Positions 28,059 to 37,203 of a DNA stretch of 64,000 nucleotides are shown here, in pieces. Every line of letters begins with the position of its first letter. Position 1 is the stretch's first letter. The translations under genes and the position numbers were made by a program. The DNA comes from Marinilabilia salmonicolor (GTDB lineage Bacteria > Bacteroidota > Bacteroidia > Bacteroidales > Marinilabiliaceae): the NCBI RefSeq assembly GCF_003003035.1, contig NZ_PVTS01000010.1:62001-126000 (forward strand), read 5' to 3'. The notes beneath the pieces were generated by a model. That model was not told where the DNA came from. It did not search any database and was given only the letters and a program-made list of their open reading frames with translations.

Positions 28059-28832
28059 ATGCCGGAAAATAAAAGCTTGATACAAGACATCACACAAACC
28101 TCCAATTTGGTTATTGAAATCAATAACCTCAGTAAAGGTTTTGACAACCTGCAGGTATTAAAAAACTTGTCTTTAAAGCTTTTCGATGGTGAGAACCTTG
28201 TGGTACTGGGCAAATCAGGTTCCGGAAAATCGGTTCTTATAAAATGTATTGTCCGATTGCTTAACGCCGACCAGGGCACAATAACGGTATTGGGAAAAAA
28301 TGTAAACAACCTGAAAAGCAAGGAATTGGCAGTACTTCGGGAAAAAATTGGGTTCCTTTTTCAAAGCGGGGCTCTTTACGATTCCATGACCATTAAAGAA
28401 AACCTTGAATTCCCATTAATAAGGATAAAAAAGAAGCTATCTAAAAAGGAGAGGGAAAAAAAAATTGAAGAAGTTTTGGAGAATGTGGGGTTGAGCGACA
28501 CTTTGCATAAAATGCCCTCAGAACTTTCAGGGGGCATGAAAAAAAGAGCCAGCCTGGCACGGACTATTGTAGTGGATCCGATGATTATGCTGTACGATGA
28601 ACCAACAACGGGACTCGACCCGGTAACTTCTGACGGGATAAGCGCACTGATAAATGATGTTCAAAAGAAATACAAAACATCATCCATCATCATCACACAT
28701 GATATTGAATGTGCCCGCGCCACAGCCGACAGAATAATTATGTTACAGGATGGCGAAGTTTATATGGAGGGAAGCATCAACGATTTTGAGAATTCGGACG
28801 ATGAGTTAATCCAGTCATTTTTCAAAGAATAA
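28059..28832 (+). CDS. mlaF: MlaF-type ABC transporter ATPase
   Basis: A 257-residue ATPase that powers the Mla phospholipid transporter. Walker A is GKSGSGKS (about 55-62), the Q-loop FLFQSGALYDSMT is typical of MlaF, the signature is ELSGGMKKRASLARTI and Walker B MLYDEPTTGLDP. It starts the operon mlaF-mlaD-barrel; 10 bp separate it from mlaD. Confidence 0.93.
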   Translation: MPENKSLIQDITQTSNLVIEINNLSKGFDNLQVLKNLSLKLFDGENLVVLGKSGSGKSVLIKCIVRLLNADQGTITVLGKNVNNLKSKELAVLREKIGFLFQSGALYDSMTIKENLEFPLIRIKKKLSKKEREKKIEEVLENVGLSDTLHKMPSELSGGMKKRASLARTIVVDPMIMLYDEPTTGLDPVTSDGISALINDVQKKYKTSSIIITHDIECARATADRIIMLQDGEVYMEGSINDFENSDDELIQSFFKE

Positions 28833-28842
28833 AGAATTAGCA

Positions 28843-29787
28843 ATGGAAAATCATACACCACGTTTTAAGGTCCGGTTAGGCATTTTTATAGCCGTTGGGA
28901 TTTTAATTTTTGTAACTGCCATTTTCATTATTGGCAAACAACAGAATTTATTTAATCCTGTATTTAAAATTTCAACCAATTTTTTCAATGTAAGTGGCCT
29001 TCAGGTCGGCAATAATATTCGCTTCTCGGGCATCAATGTGGGTATTGTCGATAACATTAAAATTATTAATGACTCAACCGTGCAGGTTGACATGCTGGTC
29101 AGAAAAGATGTCCAACAGTTTATAAAGGCTGACAGCTACGCAAGTATTGGTTCCGAAGGAATTATTGGCGATCGCATTATTATTATTACCCAGGGAAGCC
29201 CAAATTCACCTGTGGCCAATGATGGACAGCACATCTTATCCAAAGAACCCATCGAAACCGATGATATCATGAAAAGTTTAAAATCCAGCGCCGAGAGTGC
29301 CGAGATTATCACCGTTCAACTTGCTGAAATAATGTCAAATATTAATAACGGACAAGGAATGCTGGGACGTTTGATACAGGACACAGTAATTGCCGAGAAT
29401 GTAAATATGACCATAGAAAATTTCAGAAAAAGTTCTGAGGGGCTGGATCAAACCATAGAAGTGACCAAAGAGAATGTGTTCGCTTTTATGGAAAGTTTGC
29501 AGAAAACCGCTGCAAAAACGGAAGTTGCCTCGGATCAACTTGGCGAAATCATGCTGAAAATTAACAATGGCGAAGGGACTATCGGAATGTTAGTTCAGGA
29601 TACTTCGTTGGTGAAAAATATTGATGAAACGGTCATTAATCTAAAAGAAAGCAGTATCCGGCTCAACGAAAATATGGAAGCCCTCAAGCACAATTTCCTT
29701 TTCAGAGGATACTTCAAACGAAAAGCCAAAGAAGAGGAGAAAATGAGAATGGAGACAGATTCAGTCATGCCGGTGAAGAGTGATTAA
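28843..29787 (+). CDS. mlaD: MlaD-type MCE protein
   Basis: Substrate-binding component of 314 residues. A single N-terminal membrane helix (IFIAVGILIFVTAIFIIG) anchors an MCE domain (about 40-120: FKISTNFFNVSGLQVGNNIR and GINVGIVDNIKI), followed by a helical C-terminal region with two similar blocks, NNGQGMLGRLIQDTVIAENV and NNGEGTIGMLVQDTSLVKNI. Such LxxD-type repeats are common in MlaD-like proteins. Two bases separate it from the outer-membrane barrel gene. Confidence 0.92.
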   Translation: MENHTPRFKVRLGIFIAVGILIFVTAIFIIGKQQNLFNPVFKISTNFFNVSGLQVGNNIRFSGINVGIVDNIKIINDSTVQVDMLVRKDVQQFIKADSYASIGSEGIIGDRIIIITQGSPNSPVANDGQHILSKEPIETDDIMKSLKSSAESAEIITVQLAEIMSNINNGQGMLGRLIQDTVIAENVNMTIENFRKSSEGLDQTIEVTKENVFAFMESLQKTAAKTEVASDQLGEIMLKINNGEGTIGMLVQDTSLVKNIDETVINLKESSIRLNENMEALKHNFLFRGYFKRKAKEEEKMRMETDSVMPVKSD

Positions 29788-29789
29788 AG

Positions 29790-31601
29790 ATGAAAAGGGC
29801 AGTAATATTTCTTTTTGTTTTTCTGATAACAAATGATTTTGCATTTGCACAAGACAGTATCGTCCCAAAGGAGCCACCCCATCTTTACGAAAACATTGAG
29901 ACTTATTCCGAACGAACAGGATTTACCAAATTTATGTTCCGGCTGTTTTTTAAACCGGTTTCGTCAGCTCCTGCCCAAAAAATGGTCAACAAGCGTCTGA
30001 AACAAAAACCTTACAAGTTCTTCGAAGGGAAAATCATCAGACAAATCAATATTGTAACGCTCGACCCGTTTGGGAATTCCATTGGAGACACCATTTCGGG
30101 GTCGCTTAACTTTTTATCAAAAGCCGGAAACAAATTTCATCTAAAGACCCGCTCCAAAACCATTCGAAATCTTTTGCTTATTCGTGAAAAACAACCATTC
30201 GATTCACTTCGGGTTAAAGAATCGGAACGGTTGGTGCGAAGCATGAATTATATTACCGATGTATCTTTTTATACCATTGAAGTGCCCGGAACCACTGATT
30301 CGGTGGATATCTTCATTCGCGAACTGGATAGCTGGAGCTTAATCCCCGGAGGTTCCAGGTCTGATTCACGCCTGACTATTAAACTAAGGGAGGACAATTT
30401 CATCGGGCTGGGTCACAGCTTTCAAAACGCAATGTTCGTGAACCGTTCATCCCGTGATATTGCTCATCGAATGAAATACTTCATCCCCAACATCAGCAAT
30501 ACTTTTATTAATTCCACCCTTCAATACGGCACCGATGAATATGGAGATTTTATTAAAACCCTGGGTGTGGAGCGGCCGTTTTTCTCCCCCCTGGCAATGT
30601 GGGCAGGAGGCATAAATTTCGCTCAACACCATCACAAAAATTCCATCTGGACTGCCAATTTTATGCCATATAAATTCAATGCACAAGATTACTGGCTGGG
30701 CAATTCGGTGCCCGTTTTCAGGGGAAATTCAGAATACAGCCGTACTACCAGATTCATTTCGGCCCTACGCTTTAAACGAGTCCGTTTTATAGAACAGCCA
30801 CCAGAAACAATTGACACATTGCAATTTTACAAAAACGAAAACTTTTTCCTGGCAGGCATTGGCATTTCAACACGTCTGTATATAAAAGACAAGTATATTT
30901 TTAAATTTGGAATAACTGAAGATGTCCCTATTGGAAAAGTGGTTGGTCTGACAGGCGGTTATCAACAAAAAAACAGTTTTCAGCGTTTCTATGTTGGCGC
31001 ACGTTTTTCGTGGGGTAATTATCATCCGTGGGGTTACATGAGTTCCAATATCGAATATGGAACATATTTCCGGTCATCAAGAGCCGAGCAAAGTGTGTTT
31101 AGGATTGGGGCAAATTATTTTACAGGGTTAATTGAAATCGGACAATGGAAATTCAGGCAGTTTATTAAGCCTCAGGTCATTATTGGGAGCCTCCGCACCG
31201 ATTACGACAGTTTAACTATTAATAACGAATATGGTCTGAGAGGTTTCAACAGCCCTGTATTGACAGGCACCAGTCGGTTACTGTTTACATCGCAAACACA
31301 AGCTTATGCACCATGGAATTTCATCGGATTCCATTTTGGGCCCTATTTAAACTTTTCGCTGGGTATGCTTGGCGATGCAGAAAACGGGTTCCGGAAGAGC
31401 AAATTGTATTCGCAGATAGGACTGGGTATTTTAATTAAAAATGACAACCTGGTTATGAATGCGTTTCAACTATCCATTTCGTTCTATCCGGTAATTCCGG
31501 GTTTAGGAACAAATATCCTCAAAACGAACTCTTTTCAGACTACTGATTTCGGTTTCCGTGATTTTGAAATTGGAAAACCGGATGCAGTTGAATTTCGATA
31601 G
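29790..31601 (+). CDS. Outer-membrane BamA/TamA-like barrel protein linked to Mla genes
   Basis: A 603-residue protein with signal peptide (AVIFLFVFLITNDFAFAQ). Residues about 75-165 resemble a POTRA domain (FFEGKIIRQINIVTLDPFGN then FDSLRVKESERLVRSM); the remainder is a beta barrel with aromatic-rich strands, as in Omp85-type surface antigens. Its start follows the mlaD stop by 2 bp, so it is translationally linked to the Mla ATPase and MCE protein. The E. coli Mla system uses MlaA with porins instead; this barrel may be the outer-membrane acceptor of this lipid pathway, which is an inference from linkage. Confidence 0.8.
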   Translation: MKRAVIFLFVFLITNDFAFAQDSIVPKEPPHLYENIETYSERTGFTKFMFRLFFKPVSSAPAQKMVNKRLKQKPYKFFEGKIIRQINIVTLDPFGNSIGDTISGSLNFLSKAGNKFHLKTRSKTIRNLLLIREKQPFDSLRVKESERLVRSMNYITDVSFYTIEVPGTTDSVDIFIRELDSWSLIPGGSRSDSRLTIKLREDNFIGLGHSFQNAMFVNRSSRDIAHRMKYFIPNISNTFINSTLQYGTDEYGDFIKTLGVERPFFSPLAMWAGGINFAQHHHKNSIWTANFMPYKFNAQDYWLGNSVPVFRGNSEYSRTTRFISALRFKRVRFIEQPPETIDTLQFYKNENFFLAGIGISTRLYIKDKYIFKFGITEDVPIGKVVGLTGGYQQKNSFQRFYVGARFSWGNYHPWGYMSSNIEYGTYFRSSRAEQSVFRIGANYFTGLIEIGQWKFRQFIKPQVIIGSLRTDYDSLTINNEYGLRGFNSPVLTGTSRLLFTSQTQAYAPWNFIGFHFGPYLNFSLGMLGDAENGFRKSKLYSQIGLGILIKNDNLVMNAFQLSISFYPVIPGLGTNILKTNSFQTTDFGFRDFEIGKPDAVEFR

Positions 31602-31833
31602 TTGTTGTTTAGATCCTTTCAGGGCTGTTTGAATAGGTTACAATTAATAATGCGAGCATTCACAGGGTGGCTTTCAAAAGTGGCCGCCCCCGATGCGTCG
31701 GGTGGTTATTGCGGGCCTTAATCTGCTCTCTTTAGAAAGGTAAGTGACTTGATTATAACAGCCTACGCAAACAATGTAAAGCCTCTATCCCCGTTAGAAA
31801 AAATTTCCAGGATATCTTCATTTAAAAATTCAA
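31602..31833. other. Intergenic region with GC-rich hairpin
   Basis: Non-coding. Around 31689-31702 a CCCGA-TGCG-TCGGG hairpin sits within a GC-rich patch unlike the flanks, again resembling the dispersed palindromic repeats. No gene is seen. Confidence 0.5.
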
Positions 31834-31863
31834 AAGGCCGCCGTTGAAAACAACGACAGCCTT
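31834..31863 (-). terminator. Rho-independent terminator of the beta-barrel gene
   Basis: On the minus strand AAGGCTGTCGTTG pairs along 13 bp (two G-U) with CAACGGCGGCCTT around a TTTT loop and is followed by TTGAATTTTT. It is 58 bp downstream of the stop of the 31921-32601 gene. Confidence 0.85.
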
Positions 31864-31920
31864 CTAACCTGAATAATTCATGACTTAATCAGGCTAAGTA
31901 TCCATTTGAGATTAAATTTT

Positions 31921-32601
31921 TTAAAATCGGTATCCAAGCGAAAGCCCGAAACCTGTATTTTTAAGAGTTGATTCATCATCACCGAGAATGCGCTTGTCCT
32001 CAGGATTGATATCCAGCAACCCGAGTTGGGTGTTCAATTGCAAAAACAATCCGGTTTGTAATTCGTAACCAAAAAAGAGGTTGGCTCCCGCATCGAACGG
32101 TTTGATGTATGCCGTGGTTAACGGGTCACCCGACTCCACCTCGTTTTTAAACTCAATATCGGTCTCAACCGATAAAGAGCCACCTTCGTAAGTGGCCTTT
32201 CCACCAACACCATAAGCTACATATGGTCCAAATCCCAGTAAAAAATAGCCATTACCAAGCACTGCTTTATACACAAAATTCAATGGCAATTCGATGTATG
32301 AAAGTTTGTAAGTGCCTGAGAAATCCCCCTCGGTCATTTTTGCTCCTTTGGTGCTGTACATCAGCCCCGGTTGAAAGAAAAACTCCGGGGCAAGGGGAAT
32401 CTGAGCATTCAAACCGACATGAAACCCGGTAAGCAGATCATTTTCAAGTTTGTCGCCGTTCATATTTTTACCATTCAGATTTTGTAAATTTACGCCACCC
32501 AGAATTGCAATGGAGGTTTTTGAATCAACAGACTCCTGGGCAAATGCCATCGAACCGGTGAGTGCAAAAACTAAAATTAAAGAAAATAGTTTTGTTTTCA
32601 T
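31921..32601 (-). CDS. Outer-membrane beta-barrel (porin family) protein
   Basis: A 226-residue protein with signal peptide (LFSLILVFALTGSMAFAQ), eight or so amphipathic strands, and a C-terminal GFGLSLGYRF ending in Phe, typical of small PorT/OMP_b-brl barrels of Bacteroidota. Role unknown. The 45 bp before its ATG contain a sequence (TTTAAAGTTTTGTAATTG then CTGATAAAAAACCAATTAAA) that is repeated 940 bp away near 33540. No copy of the activator half-sites was found upstream. Confidence 0.82.
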   Translation of the reverse strand: MKTKLFSLILVFALTGSMAFAQESVDSKTSIAILGGVNLQNLNGKNMNGDKLENDLLTGFHVGLNAQIPLAPEFFFQPGLMYSTKGAKMTEGDFSGTYKLSYIELPLNFVYKAVLGNGYFLLGFGPYVAYGVGGKATYEGGSLSVETDIEFKNEVESGDPLTTAYIKPFDAGANLFFGYELQTGLFLQLNTQLGLLDINPEDKRILGDDESTLKNTGFGLSLGYRF

Positions 32602-32759
32602 AGTTTAAAGTTTTGTAATTGCCTGATAAAAAACCAATTAAATTTGTAAGGCTCTGGTTTAAAGTTGCGTTTATTTTATTAGAGATTGCTTCGGGCATAG
32701 CCCTCGCAATGAACTTACCGATAACGGAGAAGAAGGTTTACTTAATTTATAGACAGAGT

Positions 32760-33431
32760 CTAATTAGATGCCTCTTTTTCAGCTTCCGCCTTCATCTTCT
32801 CATTGGCAGTAATCAAAAATTCAACCCTGCGGTTTTGAGCGCGGCCATTTGCTGTATCATTTTCATACCTGGGTGCTGTTTCGCCAAAACCTTTTACATT
32901 TAAACGACTGTAGGCAACTCCATTAGCCGACAGATAACGAGAAACCATACGGGCCCGTTGTTCAGACAGGTTCTGGTTATATGCTTCACTCCCTTTACTG
33001 TCAGTATGTCCCTGAATTTCAATATTGGTATCGGCATAACTTTCCAATACAACAACCAGTTTGTCAAGATTCTTTTTAGCATCTTGCGACAGGTTCGATT
33101 CATCAAATCCAAACAAAATGTTACTGCTAAATTCCACAACAATCCCCTCGCCTACGCGCTCAACTTTTGCATCGGGAACAGATTTTTCAATTTCTTCGGC
33201 CTGTTTATCCATTTGCCGCCCAATAACAGCACCGGCTGCCCCACCAGCGGCTGCTCCAATAATTGCTCCAAGGGCTGTGTTGTCCGAAGCCCTGCCAATT
33301 ACAGCACCTGCAGCTCCACCGGCAACAGTTCCGACAGCTGCTCCTTTTTGAGTTTTATTCCATGAAGCACAACCTGAAATAAAAAAAGCCGAACATAGAA
33401 TTGTAAGGAAACTCATTTTCAACTTATTCAT
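32760..33431 (-). CDS. OmpA family lipoprotein with glycine-zipper domain
   Basis: A 223-residue lipoprotein: signal peptide ending in the lipobox ISGC (Cys20), then a glycine-zipper region (GAAVGTVAGGAAGAVIGRAS and a second copy GAIIGAAAGGAAGAVIGRQM, residues about 30-73), then an OmpA peptidoglycan-binding domain (LFGFDESNLS, IQGHTDSKGSEAYN, GFGETAPRYENDTANGR, NRRVEFLI). It resembles YiaD-like stress-induced lipoproteins. Promoter site 4 places the transcript start about 25 nt before the ATG, consistent with this start codon. Confidence 0.9.
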   Translation of the reverse strand: MNKLKMSFLTILCSAFFISGCASWNKTQKGAAVGTVAGGAAGAVIGRASDNTALGAIIGAAAGGAAGAVIGRQMDKQAEEIEKSVPDAKVERVGEGIVVEFSSNILFGFDESNLSQDAKKNLDKLVVVLESYADTNIEIQGHTDSKGSEAYNQNLSEQRARMVSRYLSANGVAYSRLNVKGFGETAPRYENDTANGRAQNRRVEFLITANEKMKAEAEKEASN

Positions 33432-33463
33432 AATATACTGGTTTTAGTTACTTTATTCTTCTA

Positions 33464-33529
33464 TAAAGATCAATCAATTCCGATAAAAAACATTACACAT
33501 TTTTCATTATCCATTACATCATTCACACA
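33464..33529 (-). promoter_or_regulatory. Conserved activator/promoter module, site 4
   Basis: Reading the minus strand: TGTGTGAATGATGTAA (33529-33514), 12 bp, AATGTGTAA (33501-33493), 21 bp, GATCTTTA (33471-33464). The first half-site is perfect; the second and the -7 are degenerate, and the last spacing is one base shorter than in the other copies. Confidence 0.68.
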
Positions 33530-33584
33530 TTATTCATTCGTTTAAAATTTTGTAATCATCTGATAAAAAACTAATTAAAAATTT

Positions 33585-33773
33585 GAGAACGAATGGAACC
33601 GCTTCGCTCTCGCATAATATTTTTTAAACATATTCTTTTGTGATATTTATGCTTAAAAAATATCATGCTCGTTTCATCAGTATATAATTAAACTAAGTCA
33701 TTGGTCTGATGGAACTCGCATGTAAGAACTTATACATATTCTCTTGTGGTAATCGTTGCCATGCTCGTTTCAT
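33585..33773. repeat. Pair of imperfect direct repeats, about 70-90 bp each
   Basis: Copy 1 (about 33592-33677) and copy 2 (about 33708-33773) share ATGGAAC, CTCGCATnTAA, ACATATTCTnTTGTG and the exact CATGCTCGTTTCAT in the same order. Copy 1 carries a short extra stretch in the middle. No coding capacity is evident. Confidence 0.65.
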
Positions 33774-33799
33774 TTATTTCGAAAACTACTTGATACATC

Positions 33800-33875
33800 A
33801 GGCAGGTAAGGTGTTAACCGTCTGAAAGACTGAGACCGAGAACCCAGGGCAACGTTCTGGGTTTAGAGGTACCCC
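33800..33875 (-). repeat. REP-like remnant, copy C
   Basis: CTGAAAGACTGAGACCGAG followed by AACCCAGGGCAACG and TTCTGGGTT matches the GAAAGCCTGAGAGCAA-(n)-CCCAGGGCAACG end of the 11.5- and 18.4-kb elements. Only this end is preserved. Confidence 0.6.
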
Positions 33876-34049
33876 CCACCTTGCACTTCTTTTGGGAAGA
33901 CTTCCTTAAACAACAACATAAAAGACATGGTAACAAATTAGTTTTTTATCACTGTATAGTCATCAGCCCAACTTCGCTTAGAGACACATTATCAGACCAC
34001 AATAAGATTCATCTAAAATCTTTAAACTCTAAATATCCTGTATCTCAAA

Positions 34050-34116
34050 AGTGAGAATCCTGTAAAATTTTTTCAAAATCCTGCAACACAAAAAACTCCA
34101 GCCTTTTCTATATTTC
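34050..34116 (+). promoter_or_regulatory. Activator/promoter module, site 6 (weaker half-sites)
   Basis: AGTGAGAATCCTGTAA (34050-34065), 12 bp, ATCCTGCAA (34078-34086), 22 bp, TATATTTC (34109-34116). Spacings are exact; the half-sites carry C for A at one position. A further ATCCTGTAT is at 34035-34043. It would drive the CheB/CheR gene. Confidence 0.62.
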
Positions 34117-34172
34117 CATTTCCAAAAGAACCTGATCCAAAACAGCATCGTTTATCAGTATTTTTCATATTT

Positions 34173-37100
34173 TTGACATTAAAGGTTCAATTAAAAACGA
34201 GGATTCTCAACCACGATAAACACCAGTTTAAACACGCAGCCCAACCAAACCAATATTGGTGTTTTGATAAAACCAAATTGTTGAAAGCAAAAAGAACAAA
34301 CCAATCAGATTCCTCAAAAAAAGGAAAACCTGACTTTGAATCCGGCAAATTCCCTATCGCTGGGATTGGTGCTTCGGCCGGAGGACTGGAAGCCTTAGAG
34401 CAATTTTTGAAAAATGTCCCCGAAAAAAGCGGAATAGGTTATGTAATTATTCAACATCTGGATCCGACGCAAAAAGGGATGCTTCCAGAGCTGCTTCAAC
34501 GGGTTTCCAATATGCCGGTTCATCAGGTAAAAGACCTAATGAAAGTAAAACCCGATTGTGTCTATGTCATTCCGCCAAATAAGAACATCTCTATTTTCAA
34601 AGGGATACTTCATCTGTTTGATCCCATTGAGACTCGTGGTTTTCGACTTCCTATCGATTTTTTTCTACGCTCCCTGGCCGATGATCTGAAAGAGTTTTCG
34701 GTGGGAATTATTCTCTCAGGAATGGGATCAGACGGAAGCAGCGGGATCAAAACAATTAAAGAAAAGAACGGAATTGTGTTGGTACAAAAACCGGAAACGG
34801 CCCGTTTTGACAGTATGCCGCGCAGTGCCATTGAATCTGGCATGGTGGATATTGTTGCCTCTCCCGAAGCACTTCCCAGCGAACTCATTGATTTCCTTAA
34901 GCAGATACCTGTTGTCAAGTCAAACCGAAGTTCTGAAATTAAAGATCATAGTGCCTTTGAGAAAATCATCATTCTTCTCAGGACGCAAACCGGAAATGAT
35001 TTTTCGCTCTATAAAAAAAATACCATCTACCGGCGCATAGAGAGAAGAATGGGCATTCATAGAATTGATAAAATAGTTTCGTATGTTCATTTTTTGCAGG
35101 AGAATCCCAAAGAAATACACATACTTTTTAAAGAGTTAATGATTGGTGTTACAAAGTTTTTTAGGGACATTCCGGTTTGGGAGCGGTTAATAGAAAAGGA
35201 ACTTCCGGTTTTGATAAATCAAGTGAAGCCCCATTCACAGTTAAGGGCGTGGATCCCTGGTTGTTCTACCGGAGAAGAAGCTTATTCTCTTGCCATCCTT
35301 TTTAAAGAAGCATTAGAAAAAACACATTCAAACCCCGGTATATCCTTACAAATTTTTGCCACAGACATCGATAGCGATTCCATTGAAATTGCCCGGAAAG
35401 GATTGTTTACCGGGAATATAATTTCAGATGTATCTCCCCAGAGGCTAAATCGGTTCTTTATCAAAACAGAAGATGGTTATCGCATCAGTGAAGAGATCCG
35501 AGAAATGATCGTGTTTGCCCAACACAACATTATAATGCACCCCCCATTCACAAATATTCATTTAATTTCCTGTCGCAACCTATTGATATACATGGACTCT
35601 GAACTTCAGAGAAAGCTACTTGGGCTGTTTTATTACAGTCTCAATCAGGAAGGAATTTTACTGCTTGGCACTTCTGAAACTTTGGGTACACAAAACCATC
35701 TTTTTACACCTTTGGATAGCAGTCTTAAAATTTTTAAACGCACCTCTGCCCTTCTCAACCCGTTGTTAATGGATTTTCCATCTTCATTTTCCCAAACTGC
35801 CGAGAATTATAATGAAAACACCAAACAAGAAAAGCCCATAATGAACATTCAAAACCATGCCGACCAGTTATTGCTAAACCAGTTTGCACCTGCCGGAGTG
35901 TTGGTTAATGAAAACGGCGATATCCTTTATATCAGCGGACGAACCGGAAAATATCTTGAGCCCGCAGTTGGTAAAGCAAACCTCAACATCTTTGCCATGT
36001 TGCGACCGGGTTATCAAAATGATTTTGTCATTTGCTTTCGCAAAGCATTGAGAAATAAAGAGGCCGTGATATTACATCATGTAAAAACAGGCACAAACGA
36101 AGACTCTTTAACATTAAATGTCACCATTCACTGGATTCATAAGCCGGAACCCTTATATGGCAAACTGATGATTATTTTTTCCGAGATTCCGAAAACTGTT
36201 GAACCAAATTCACCAAAGAAAAAAGGGAAAACCTCCCCGACCAACAATAGGGAGGCAGAACTTGAGGAAGAATTGCAACATTCACGTGAACAGATGCAAA
36301 ATATTATGGAAGAGATGCAAACATCTCAGGAAGAACTTAAATCAACCAACGAAGAGCTGCAATCAACCAATGAAGAACTGCAATCAACCAACGAGGAACT
36401 CATGACCTCAAAAGAAGAGATGCAAAGTTTGAATGAGGAACTTCAAACGGTAAATGCCGAATTGCTGGCTAAAGTGGATGATTATTCAAGGGTCAACAAC
36501 GATATGAAAAACCTGCTCAACAGTACAGATATTGCGACCTTATTTCTTGACAAAGAACTGAACATTCGCCGGTACACAAACCAGGCAACCAAAATTTTTA
36601 AACTGATTAAAAGCGACATAGGCAGACCTTTTACCGACCAGGTTTCACAACTTATCTATCCCGATTTGCCTGATGATGCCCTGCAGGTTTTAAAAACCCT
36701 TATTTTTATTGAAAAACAGATTCCAACCAAAGACGGAAGATGGTTTTCCATTCGCATTATGCCGTATCGCACCCTGGATGATCGCATTGACGGACTGGTC
36801 ATTACATTTATTGATATTTCCGAACTTAAACAGGTGGAAGAAAATTTACTTAAAATGAACCTGGAAAACATGAACCTTGTTAAATCTTCTTCCAACCCCA
36901 TATTAAAGATATCTGGTAATCGAAAAATCATTGATATAAACCCTCCCGCAGAAACATTTTTCGGTAAAAGCAGTAAGGAGGTAAAAGGTCAGGATTTTAT
37001 AAAATTATTTATTCCTGAAAATTTGCAGCAAAAAGCCCAAAAGAAAATAACCTCTCTGTTGTCAAAACAGGAAAATGCCCCTGTTAAAATGAAAGTTATA

Positions 37101-37199
37101 GCAGCCGATAACAAGGAGGTTTACACCATGTGGTCGGTGTATGCATCTTTCAACAATCAGGAATTTTTATCTGCAGTCATCTCAATCACAAAACAATAA
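34173..37199 (+). CDS. CheB-CheR-PAS hybrid signalling protein
   Basis: Up to 1008 residues. CheB methylesterase domain (about 58-245) with catalytic Ser in GIGASAGG, His in IIQHLDP and Asp in GMGSDGSSG; CheR methyltransferase (about 262-520) with the SAM motif IPGCSTGEEAYSLAI and HNIIMHPPF; a coiled coil (about 690-770) of repeated STNEELQ units; then two PAS domains to the end. There is no receiver or kinase domain, and no chemotaxis genes are nearby, so the targets are unclear. The start is not certain: TTG at 34173 is in frame, with promoter -7 at 34109-34116 about 55 bp upstream. The next gene starts 4 bp after its stop. Confidence 0.9.
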   Translation: MTLKVQLKTRILNHDKHQFKHAAQPNQYWCFDKTKLLKAKRTNQSDSSKKGKPDFESGKFPIAGIGASAGGLEALEQFLKNVPEKSGIGYVIIQHLDPTQKGMLPELLQRVSNMPVHQVKDLMKVKPDCVYVIPPNKNISIFKGILHLFDPIETRGFRLPIDFFLRSLADDLKEFSVGIILSGMGSDGSSGIKTIKEKNGIVLVQKPETARFDSMPRSAIESGMVDIVASPEALPSELIDFLKQIPVVKSNRSSEIKDHSAFEKIIILLRTQTGNDFSLYKKNTIYRRIERRMGIHRIDKIVSYVHFLQENPKEIHILFKELMIGVTKFFRDIPVWERLIEKELPVLINQVKPHSQLRAWIPGCSTGEEAYSLAILFKEALEKTHSNPGISLQIFATDIDSDSIEIARKGLFTGNIISDVSPQRLNRFFIKTEDGYRISEEIREMIVFAQHNIIMHPPFTNIHLISCRNLLIYMDSELQRKLLGLFYYSLNQEGILLLGTSETLGTQNHLFTPLDSSLKIFKRTSALLNPLLMDFPSSFSQTAENYNENTKQEKPIMNIQNHADQLLLNQFAPAGVLVNENGDILYISGRTGKYLEPAVGKANLNIFAMLRPGYQNDFVICFRKALRNKEAVILHHVKTGTNEDSLTLNVTIHWIHKPEPLYGKLMIIFSEIPKTVEPNSPKKKGKTSPTNNREAELEEELQHSREQMQNIMEEMQTSQEELKSTNEELQSTNEELQSTNEELMTSKEEMQSLNEELQTVNAELLAKVDDYSRVNNDMKNLLNSTDIATLFLDKELNIRRYTNQATKIFKLIKSDIGRPFTDQVSQLIYPDLPDDALQVLKTLIFIEKQIPTKDGRWFSIRIMPYRTLDDRIDGLVITFIDISELKQVEENLLKMNLENMNLVKSSSNPILKISGNRKIIDINPPAETFFGKSSKEVKGQDFIKLFIPENLQQKAQKKITSLLSKQENAPVKMKVIAADNKEVYTMWSVYASFNNQEFLSAVISITKQ

Positions 37200-37203
37200 A
37201 CAA

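Larger units (their letters stand above)
33561..33951. repeat. 16-bp perfect inverted repeat spanning a 390-bp non-coding segment
   Basis: TGATAAAAAACTAATT (33561-33576) recurs as its exact reverse complement at 33936-33951. A third copy with one mismatch is at 32624-32639 before the beta-barrel gene. The enclosed segment has no gene but holds the direct repeats near 33585-33773 and the REP-like remnant near 33800. It might be a decayed small mobile element. Confidence 0.55.

Noticed and set aside
28059-31601. tRNA, rRNA or CRISPR within gaps of the window
   Set aside because: No cloverleaf, rRNA core sequence or regularly spaced repeat was found in any intergenic region.
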